Assembly (NCBI GenBank): GCA_031266695.1 | Contig: JAISAK010000064.1 | Span: 1-7,029 of the forward strand | Length of the DNA stretch: 7,029 bases | DNA from: Treponema sp. | GTDB taxonomy: Bacteria > Spirochaetota > Spirochaetia > Treponematales > Breznakiellaceae | Reading direction: 5' to 3' | Shown here: positions 1-4,973 of the stretch, piece after piece | How positions within the stretch are numbered: position 1 is the stretch's first letter | Layout of the letters: each line of letters starts with the position of its first letter | The notes under the pieces: generated by a model | Database searches by the model: none | Told to the model about the DNA's origin: nothing | The model's input: only the letters and a program-made list of their open reading frames with translations | Program-made: the position numbers and the translations under genes

Positions 1-6
1 TTGTTG

Positions 7-34
7 TTGATTTTAATTACTATTAAACATAAAA
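7..34 (+). promoter_or_regulatory. Weak candidate promoter driving the leader region
   Basis: The first 36 bases are strongly AT-rich, unlike the rest of the window. TTGATT at 7-12 and CATAAA at 29-34, spaced 16 bp, each match four of six bases of the sigma-70 -35 and -10 consensus. Transcription would begin near 40, just upstream of the hairpins and the branched fold. TATTAA at 21-26 is an alternative -10. The match is modest and AT-rich sequence often gives such hits, so this is a suggestion only. Confidence 0.25.
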
Positions 35-56
35 GGAGTGATGCTGCAACTCTGAT

Positions 57-106
57 TTAGTTGAGCTCCCCGCGGGGGCGCAACAAAGCGCTCCGTCAGG
101 AGCGTT
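57..106 (+). other. Two tandem GC-rich hairpins in the purE upstream region
   Basis: Hairpin one pairs GTTG (60-63) with CAAC (81-84) and GCTCC (65-69) with GGGGC (75-79), with one A-G mismatch and a 5-nt loop. Hairpin two pairs 89-94 (CGCTCC) with 99-104 (GGAGCG) around a GTCA tetraloop, extendable by a G-U and an A-U pair. No run of T follows either stem, so neither is a standard intrinsic terminator. They could be the 5' part of a structured leader or the tail of an upstream transcript. CAACT at 47-51 can pair with AGTTG at 59-63 and would disrupt hairpin one. Confidence 0.4.
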
Positions 107-111
107 AATTC

Positions 112-259
112 AATGAAAGCAACAGCGCCCGGCGCACAGTAACAGTTGCCGCACCAAAAAAGGTGTGAGGGTTTTAACCCGAGCTACGCGCCGCGGGCTG
201 CCAAAACCGTCGTGAAGGGCGGCGTTGGCAGCCCCGCTGTAGAGGGTGTTGTTTTCATT
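112..259 (+). ncRNA. Candidate multi-branched structured RNA upstream of purE (family unknown)
   Basis: A 13-bp helix (112-124 with 247-259, one G-U pair) closes a domain of about 148 nt. Inside it, 195-204 pairs perfectly with 225-234 (10 bp), and that arm is capped by a smaller stem (207-211 with 218-222). Positions 130-135 can pair with 188-193 and enclose two small hairpins, CACC/GGTG (152-165) and GGGT/ACCC (169-180). An outer 5-bp helix, 100-104 with 265-269, could lengthen the closing stem to a total of about 170 nt. These pairings are seen directly in the sequence. That they form an RNA, and on this strand, is inference. The element could be a separate small RNA or part of the operon leader. 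The 6S RNA family is a hypothesis because in some other bacteria (cyanobacteria near purK, Helicobacter near purD) 6S RNA lies next to purine genes, but the branching is not the usual 6S rod. Confidence 0.45.
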
Positions 260-279
260 TGTACCGCTCGGGGTATAAG
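252..279 (+). promoter_or_regulatory. Candidate promoter for the pur operon
   Basis: TATAAG at 274-279 matches five of six -10 bases. TTTTCA at 252-257 matches four of six -35 bases with a 16-bp spacer. Transcription would start near 286, giving an untranslated leader of about 70 nt before purE. The -35 box lies inside the 3' arm of the closing helix of the upstream fold, so the two elements overlap. No palindromic repressor site of a named family could be recognised. Confidence 0.4.
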
Positions 280-340
280 TATCTTACCTTGCATATCTTT
301 TGCCCCGCATGATAGGATGATTTATCCGCCGCGGCGATGG

Positions 341-357
341 GGAGGGGTTCGGGTATG
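341..357 (+). promoter_or_regulatory. Ribosome binding site that fixes the purE start at 355
   Basis: GGAGG at 341-345 lies 9 nt before the ATG at 355. An in-frame ATG at 337 lies upstream of this site and would add six residues (MGRGSG) absent from the PurE family, so 355 is the better start. Confidence 0.75.
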
Positions 358-834
358 CAGGCCGCCATTATCTTCGGATCAAAATCCGATTCACCTGTAA
401 TGAAAAAAGCCGCCGAGGTCTTTAAAGACTTCGGCGTTACCTACAGTTCCCATATTCTTTCGGCGCACCGGGTGCCGGAGCTGCTCGGTGAAACCGTCAA
501 AAAGCTGGAAGCCGGCGGGGTTAAGGTCATCATAGCGGGCGCGGGGCTTGCGGCGCATCTGCCGGGAGTCATCGCCAGCCGGACCCTGGTGCCCGTTATC
601 GGCGTGCCCATAAATTCCGGCGGCCTTGGCGGCCTTGACGCGCTGCTCTCCGTCGCGCAGATGCCCAAGCCTGTTCCCGTCGCCGCTGTCGGCGTGGACA
701 ATGCAGCAAACGCCGCCTGGCTTGCCTGCGAAATTCTTGCCCTTTCAGATCAATCCCTGAAAGATAAACTGATTGAATTCCGAAAAAAGATGAAAGCCGA
801 TTTTGCGAAGGAAAATGAAGGAGCGGAGTTATGA
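355..834 (+). CDS. purE: N5-carboxyaminoimidazole ribonucleotide mutase (class I type PurE)
   Basis: This cytoplasmic enzyme of de novo purine synthesis yields 4-carboxy-AIR (CAIR). In class I enzymes the substrate is N5-CAIR made by PurK. The 159-residue protein is the usual length. Visible motifs are the nucleotide-phosphate loop GSKSD (8-12), SAHRVP (36-41) with the catalytic-type histidine at 38, [11 protein letters not shown] (61-71) with the second conserved histidine at 68, and VIGVP (81-85). SAHR and AAHLPG are class I features; the class II enzymes that carboxylate AIR directly carry a different loop (SAHK and an AGRSN-like loop). Small departures from E. coli are V for T in SAHRTP, L for the second G in AGAGG, and LDALLS for VDSLYS. 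No purK follows, so PurK must be elsewhere, or the enzyme works with bicarbonate/CO2 supplied otherwise. The stop overlaps the purC start by 4 nt (ATGA). Confidence 0.95.
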   Translation: MQAAIIFGSKSDSPVMKKAAEVFKDFGVTYSSHILSAHRVPELLGETVKKLEAGGVKVIIAGAGLAAHLPGVIASRTLVPVIGVPINSGGLGGLDALLSVAQMPKPVPVAAVGVDNAANAAWLACEILALSDQSLKDKLIEFRKKMKADFAKENEGAEL

Positions 835-1595
835 GCAGCGCGCGTGCCGCCGGGAGCGTCCCCGAAGGGGCAAAACAGGGGGAACTGCTTTACGAGGGAA
901 AGGCGAAAAAAGTTTTTGCCGCGTCCCCCGAAGGCCTTTCCGCTTCGGACGAATATGTGATCATCCATTACAAGGACGACGCCACCGCCTTTAACGGCGA
1001 AAAAAAAGGACAAATTGAAGACAAGGGAATTCTGAACAACAAAATCGCCTCCGGCCTTTTTGAACTTCTCAGGGATTCCGGCGTCCCTACCCACTATGTT
1101 ACGCGGCTCAACGACCGGGACATGCTCTGCAAAAAAGTAAAAATTATTCCCCTGGAAGTGATCGTCCGCAACAGGGCCGCCGGGTCTATGGCAAAGCGCC
1201 TTGGACTCAGCGAAGGCGCGGAGCTTAAAACCACCGTATTTGAGCTATCCTATAAAGACGACAGCCTGGGCGACCCCTTGATCAACGACTACCATGCCGT
1301 TGCCATCGGCGCCTCTACCTTTGAAGAAATAGTGGAAATAAAAAAACTCACCTTCGGGATAAACGAAATCCTTTCGGCTTTCTTTCTCGGGCGTGGAATC
1401 AGACTCATTGACTTCAAGCTTGAATTCGGCCGGACCCGGGGCGGGGAGCTGGTGCTGGCCGATGAGATTTCTCCGGACACCTGCCGTTTCTGGGATGCAA
1501 AAAGCAATGAAAAACTCGACAAGGATCGCTTCCGCAGGGATCTGGGAAACGTAAAAGAAGCGTACATCGAGATCATGAACCGGATTAGCGGATAG
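831..1595 (+). CDS. purC: SAICAR synthetase
   Basis: The enzyme joins CAIR and aspartate with ATP to give SAICAR. The protein has 254 residues. The ATP-grasp-like core starts at YEGKAKKVF (21-29). It continues with DDATAFNG (49-56), [15 protein letters not shown] (105-119, a family signature), LIDFKLEFG (192-200) and [12 protein letters not shown] (211-222), and ends with [11 protein letters not shown] (229-239). E. coli and B. subtilis proteins begin only a few residues before the YxGKAK motif, so the first 15 or so residues here are a short Ala/Gly/Ser-rich extension of unknown role. The ATG at 831 is supported by AAGGAG at 818-823 and by the ATGA overlap with purE, which suggests translational coupling. 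All key motifs appear intact. Assignment is secure from the motifs. Confidence 0.97.
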   Translation: MSSARAAGSVPEGAKQGELLYEGKAKKVFAASPEGLSASDEYVIIHYKDDATAFNGEKKGQIEDKGILNNKIASGLFELLRDSGVPTHYVTRLNDRDMLCKKVKIIPLEVIVRNRAAGSMAKRLGLSEGAELKTTVFELSYKDDSLGDPLINDYHAVAIGASTFEEIVEIKKLTFGINEILSAFFLGRGIRLIDFKLEFGRTRGGELVLADEISPDTCRFWDAKSNEKLDKDRFRRDLGNVKEAYIEIMNRISG

Positions 1596-1610
1596 CTTCG
1601 GAGGCCGGCG

Positions 1611-3056
1611 GTGGACAGTGATAAATTCCATGACGAGTGCGGAGTCTTTGGGGTTTTCTGCAAGGACCCCGAAAAGGATGCGGCCCCGCTGGTTTACTAC
1701 GGCCTTTTTTCGCTCCAGCACCGGGGGCAGGAAAGTTCCGGAATTGCGGCGGCAAAGGATAAAACCATCGAAGTCCACAAAGGGATGGGCCTTGTGGGTG
1801 AAGTCTTTAACCCTGAAATACTTTCCAAAATCAAAGGATCTGCCGCCATTGGACATGTGCGTTATTCCACCCACGGTTCAAGCAGCATTGAAAATGCCCA
1901 GCCCTTTGTCAGCCGCTTTAAGCTCGGCTCCATTGCAGTTGCACATAACGGAACCCTGACCAACGCCGACGTTGTTCGGGAGCTTCTTGAAGACTCAGGC
2001 ATCGGCTTTATTTCCTCAAGCGACAGCGAAGTAATAGTCAATCTTATCGCAAAGAATTACAAAAAGGGGCTGGAAAGGGCGCTGACGGACACCATCCAGT
2101 TTATCAAGGGTTCCTACGCCCTGCTGGTGCTGACCGGCGAAGCCCTTGTAGGCGCGCGGGACCCCAATGGCATCAGGCCCCTCTGCCTGGGGGAACTGCG
2201 CGGCGCCGGTTCGGGCAGGAACCGTTCCGGAAGCTGGATACTGGCAAGCGAATCCTGCGCGATTGAGGCTGCCGGCGGCAGATACGTCAGGGACATTGAG
2301 CCCGGGGAAGTGGTCATCATAAATCAGGATCAGGTTCTTTCATTCAGCTTCAGCGAAAAAACCCGGAGGGCTGTTTGTTCCTTTGAATACGTTTATTTTG
2401 CGCGCCCCGACAGCGTCATTGACGGAATAGACGTATACGACTCAAGGATCCGGGTCGGCGAAATTTTGGCCCGGGAATCGGCCGTGGCCGCGGATCTTGT
2501 TATCGGCGTTCCCGATTCGGGAATCCCCGCGGCCATCGGATACGGCAGGGCAACGGGCACCCTCTTCGGCATGGGTATTGTAAAAAACAAATACATAGGA
2601 AGAACTTTTATCGCCCCGGAACAGTCGATGCGGGAAAAGGCGGTATCCCTTAAGCATTTCGTTATTCGCAGCGAAGTGAAGGGCAGGAGGGTTGTACTCA
2701 TCGACGATTCCATTGTACGCGGAACAACCAGCCGCCACCTGGTTTCGCTTTTGCGGGAAGCCGGGGCAAAGGAAGTGCATATCAGGGTGTGTTCTCCTCC
2801 GGTGCGCTCCCCCTGCTATTTTGGCATAGACACGCCCCACCGGAAGGATCTTATCAGCAACGCCGGCAGCGCCGCCGATCTCTGCAAGGCTCTGGGCGCC
2901 GACACCCTTGAATTTATTTCGGTAAAAGGGCTTTTGGAATCTCTGGAAAAGCCAAACGGCGCCGGGGGGAGCAGGCCCGGTTTCTGCCTGGGCTGCTTTA
3001 CCGGCGAATACCCCATTCCGGTTCCGGGCGAAACCGTAAACAATGAGGGTCTGTGA
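1611..3056 (+). CDS. purF: Amidophosphoribosyltransferase (glutamine PRPP amidotransferase), iron-sulfur type
   Basis: PurF makes phosphoribosylamine from PRPP and glutamine, the committed step of the pathway. The start is GTG, with CGGAGG (1599-1604) 6 nt upstream. The first nine residues form a short propeptide before Cys10 (ECGVFG), which should become the N-terminal nucleophile after cleavage, as in the B. subtilis enzyme. The type II glutaminase domain shows LQHRGQESSG (35-44), GHVRYST (81-87), AHNG (111-114) and SSSDSEV (135-141). The phosphoribosyltransferase domain carries the PRPP loop VVLIDDSIVRGTT (361-373). Four cysteines sit where B. subtilis PurF binds its [4Fe-4S] cluster: C256 (CSFEYVYFARPDS), C402 (SPCYFGID), and C459/C462 (FCLGCFTG). 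This indicates an oxygen-sensitive enzyme and end-product control by purine nucleotides, both known for the family. A Gly/Arg/Ser-rich stretch at 197-208 looks like a loop insertion. Length is 481 residues, normal for this type. Confidence 0.97.
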   Translation: MDSDKFHDECGVFGVFCKDPEKDAAPLVYYGLFSLQHRGQESSGIAAAKDKTIEVHKGMGLVGEVFNPEILSKIKGSAAIGHVRYSTHGSSSIENAQPFVSRFKLGSIAVAHNGTLTNADVVRELLEDSGIGFISSSDSEVIVNLIAKNYKKGLERALTDTIQFIKGSYALLVLTGEALVGARDPNGIRPLCLGELRGAGSGRNRSGSWILASESCAIEAAGGRYVRDIEPGEVVIINQDQVLSFSFSEKTRRAVCSFEYVYFARPDSVIDGIDVYDSRIRVGEILARESAVAADLVIGVPDSGIPAAIGYGRATGTLFGMGIVKNKYIGRTFIAPEQSMREKAVSLKHFVIRSEVKGRRVVLIDDSIVRGTTSRHLVSLLREAGAKEVHIRVCSPPVRSPCYFGIDTPHRKDLISNAGSAADLCKALGADTLEFISVKGLLESLEKPNGAGGSRPGFCLGCFTGEYPIPVPGETVNNEGL

Positions 3057-4225
3057 TGGATTATAAACAGGCGGGCGTTGATATCGAAGAAGGCTACCGG
3101 GCGGTCGGCAAATACCGGGAATTTTCCGCCGGAACCATGAACAGCGCGGTGTTAAACGGAATTGGCAGCTTTGCGGGAATGTATTCACTGAAAGAATTTT
3201 TTCCGTATGGTATGCCGCATAACGAGCCTCCGGCGGCCGGCGGCGCGGCCGCGGTTCCCGGCGCAATGGAAGAGCCCGTCCTCGTATCCGGCACCGACGG
3301 CGTGGGTACCAAGCTTGACATCGCTTTCCGGATGAAAAAATACGACACCGTGGGCATAGACTGCGTAGCCATGTGCGTCAACGACATACTCTGCCACGGA
3401 GCGCGGCCGCTGTTCTTTCTCGATTACCTTGCCTGCGGAAAGCTTGACGCCGACGTGGCGGCGGAGCTTGTGCGCGGCATAGCCGCGGGCTGCCGCGAAA
3501 CCGGAAGCGTGCTGCTGGGCGGCGAAACAGCGGAAATGCCCGGTTTTTACGACGAGGGCAAATACGACATCGCCGGCTTTGCCGTCGGCATTGTTGACCG
3601 GAAAAAAATTGTTGACGGCGCAAAGATTCGGGAAGGCGACGTCCTTGTCGGCATTGCTTCGTCGGGCCCCCACTCCAACGGTTTCAGCCTTATACGGAAA
3701 GTCCTGCCCGATCTGAATGAAGATTTTTTCGGCAGGCCTCTGGGCATTGCCCTGCTGGAGCCCACCCGGCTCTATGTAAAACCGGTTCTTGGCCTTATGG
3801 AAAAAATTGAAATCCGCGGCATGGCCCATATCACCGGCGGGGGCTTTTACGAAAACATCCCGCGCATGTTTGCGCCGCCCTCCGAAGGCCGTCCTGCCTT
3901 TGACGCGGTCCTCCGGGAAGGAAGCTGGCCAATTCCTCCCATTTTTATGCGGATAGCCCGGGGCCTTGCGGACGGGAACGGCGCGGCGGAAGACAGCGCG
4001 GCGGCGCGGAAACCCGGCGCCGGGATTCTTGAAGCCAATCCGGGAATGCGAAAACAAATGTTCAATACCTTTAACATGGGCCTGGGTTTTGTACTGGCGG
4101 TTTCGCCGGAGGACGGACCCGCGGCAGTGGAGTACCTTAACGCACAGGGTTTTCCCGCCTGGCAAACAGGCAGAATTGAGATAACACATAACAAAAAAGG
4201 AGAAGTCCGTTTTGTCGGGAATTAA
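3056..4225 (+). CDS. purM: Phosphoribosylformylglycinamidine cyclo-ligase (AIR synthetase)
   Basis: PurM uses ATP to close the imidazole ring, converting FGAM to AIR. I choose the ATG at 3056: it overlaps the purF stop (TGATG) and lies 6 nt after GAGGG (3045-3049). A GTG at 3053 is also in frame but is only 3 nt from that site. Recognisable motifs, numbered from 3056, are YKQAGVDIEEG (3-13), SGTDGVGTKL (78-87), VAMCVNDILCHGARPLFFLDY (within 104-124), LLGGETAEMPG (153-163), GIASSGPHSNG (199-209), HITGGGFYENIPR (258-270) and FNTFNMGLGF (336-345). At 389 residues it is longer than the typical 340-350. The extra length sits in an Ala/Gly/Pro-rich loop near 54-72 and an insertion near 303-333, just before the FNTFNMG motif. 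Both lie between conserved blocks, so function should be kept. The C-terminus overlaps purN by 14 nt. Confidence 0.96.
   Translation: MDYKQAGVDIEEGYRAVGKYREFSAGTMNSAVLNGIGSFAGMYSLKEFFPYGMPHNEPPAAGGAAAVPGAMEEPVLVSGTDGVGTKLDIAFRMKKYDTVGIDCVAMCVNDILCHGARPLFFLDYLACGKLDADVAAELVRGIAAGCRETGSVLLGGETAEMPGFYDEGKYDIAGFAVGIVDRKKIVDGAKIREGDVLVGIASSGPHSNGFSLIRKVLPDLNEDFFGRPLGIALLEPTRLYVKPVLGLMEKIEIRGMAHITGGGFYENIPRMFAPPSEGRPAFDAVLREGSWPIPPIFMRIARGLADGNGAAEDSAAARKPGAGILEANPGMRKQMFNTFNMGLGFVLAVSPEDGPAAVEYLNAQGFPAWQTGRIEITHNKKGEVRFVGN
4199..4214 (+). promoter_or_regulatory. Ribosome site and TTG start of purN inside the purM 3' end
   Basis: GGAG at 4199-4202, in the longer AAAAAAGGAGAAG, lies 9 nt before TTG at 4212. 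The first ATG in frame (4230) is 27 nt from this site and would remove the first residues of the family's opening beta strand. Both the spacing and the protein N-terminus therefore favour TTG. Confidence 0.65.
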
Positions 4226-4973
4226 TATCATGACCCTCGTTTCCGGCGGGGGAACGAATTTCCAGGCCCTGCTGGACGCGGAAAAAACCGGAAAGCTCGG
4301 CCCGGGAAGGCTTACCGTGACCGTTTCGGACCGGCCCGGAACCTGCGCCCTGGAACGGGCAAAACTCTGGGGTATCCCCGTGCATGTGGAAGAACCCAGC
4401 GACCGGTTTTCCGGAGACGAAATGCGAAGGGAACTTTCCGACAGGATTTTCCGCATTGCCAGGGACTACAATATCGGCCTCATCGTATTGGCGGGCTTCC
4501 TCTCCATTCTGCAGGGGAAGATAATCAAACATTACACGGGGCGCATCATCAACCTTCATCCCAGTCTCCTTCCCAAGTACGGCGGCAGGGGCATGTACGG
4601 CAACCGCGTTCACCGGGCCGTACTGGACGCGGGGGAAAAGGAATCGGGCTGTACCATTCACTTTGTGGACTCGGGAACCGACACGGGCGCCATAATCCTG
4701 CAGCGCAGGGTTCCGGTATTGAAGGGAGATACGCCGGACGCGCTTGCGGAACGTATCCACGATGAGGAACACATAGCCATTGTGGAAGCAACCTCCCTGG
4801 TTGCGGGGCACTTATACAATGAAATGATAAAACGCCGCCGGGAGAAAGAAGAACGGCGCGGTTCTGCCGAAGAACAGGCCGCGGGGCCGGAACAGTTTGC
4901 CGAAACGGCGCGGGTACTTGACTCCGTAACGGAGGGAGCCGCGGAAGGAAACGGCGGGGAGGAGAAAAACTGA
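4212..4973 (+). CDS. purN: Phosphoribosylglycinamide formyltransferase (10-formyl-THF dependent)
   Basis: PurN transfers a formyl group from 10-formyltetrahydrofolate to GAR, giving FGAR. The Rossmann-like N-terminus reads INIMTLVSGGGTNFQALLDA (4-23), equivalent to the phosphate-binding SGNGSNLQ segment of E. coli PurN. The catalytic triad is visible: N114 and H116 in INLHPSLLPKYGG (113-125), and D157 in GTDTGA (155-160). TIHFV (148-152) carries the further conserved histidine. The KYGGRGMYG variant (122-130) differs from the E. coli KYPGLHTH stretch. After about residue 207 a highly charged tail of some 45 residues, rich in Glu, Arg, Ala and Gly, has no counterpart in the roughly 210-residue E. 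coli enzyme. This tail is low-complexity and its last codons also carry the purH ribosome site. TTG start; see the ribosome-site entry at 4199. The stop overlaps the purH start codon (CTGA). Confidence 0.95.
   Translation: MSGINIMTLVSGGGTNFQALLDAEKTGKLGPGRLTVTVSDRPGTCALERAKLWGIPVHVEEPSDRFSGDEMRRELSDRIFRIARDYNIGLIVLAGFLSILQGKIIKHYTGRIINLHPSLLPKYGGRGMYGNRVHRAVLDAGEKESGCTIHFVDSGTDTGAIILQRRVPVLKGDTPDALAERIHDEEHIAIVEATSLVAGHLYNEMIKRRREKEERRGSAEEQAAGPEQFAETARVLDSVTEGAAEGNGGEEKN
4958..4972 (+). promoter_or_regulatory. Ribosome site and CTG initiation codon of purH
   Basis: GGAGGAG at 4958-4964 is followed, 5 nt later, by CTG at 4970-4972. This is an ideal Shine-Dalgarno position. The codon overlaps the purN stop TGA (4971-4973) as CTGA, the same geometry as the ATGA overlap between purE and purC. 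The frame is open upstream only to the TGA at 4919-4921, and between there and 4970 no ATG, GTG or TTG occurs. Confidence 0.75.

Noticed and set aside
41..55. Four-residue leader peptide (ATG after AAGGAG at 33-38)
   Set aside because: Only 2 nt separate the site from the ATG, and the peptide has no regulatory codon run, so there is too little support.
112..259. Miniature transposable element with 13-bp terminal inverted repeats
   Set aside because: I see no target-site duplication beside the repeats and no second copy in the window. A G-U pair and nested internal helices fit RNA better.
1..354. Purine, ZTP, PRPP/ppGpp, THF, cobalamin or SAM riboswitch; tRNA; tmRNA; RNase P RNA; SRP RNA
   Set aside because: I looked for their conserved core sequences on the + strand, and for the cobalamin core also on the reverse complement. 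None was present in a convincing form.
337..357. purE start at ATG 337
   Set aside because: The GGAGG at 341-345 lies after it, and the six added residues are not part of the family.
146..400. 84-codon + strand frame in the leader running into purE
   Set aside because: It overlaps the structured leader and the purE start in another frame, lacks a good ribosome site and has no family resemblance.
1245..1874. 209-codon open frame on the - strand opposite purC/purF
   Set aside because: It covers conserved motifs of two real genes and has no protein-family features.
2442..3266. 274-codon open frame on the - strand opposite purF/purM
   Set aside because: It runs across the purF/purM junction with no ribosome site I trust and no recognisable domain. 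It is a reading-frame shadow.
3185..4456. 423-codon open frame on the - strand opposite purM/purN
   Set aside because: It is a shadow of GC-rich coding sequence. The + strand genes here have unmistakable PurM and PurN motifs, and the antisense product shows no family motif.
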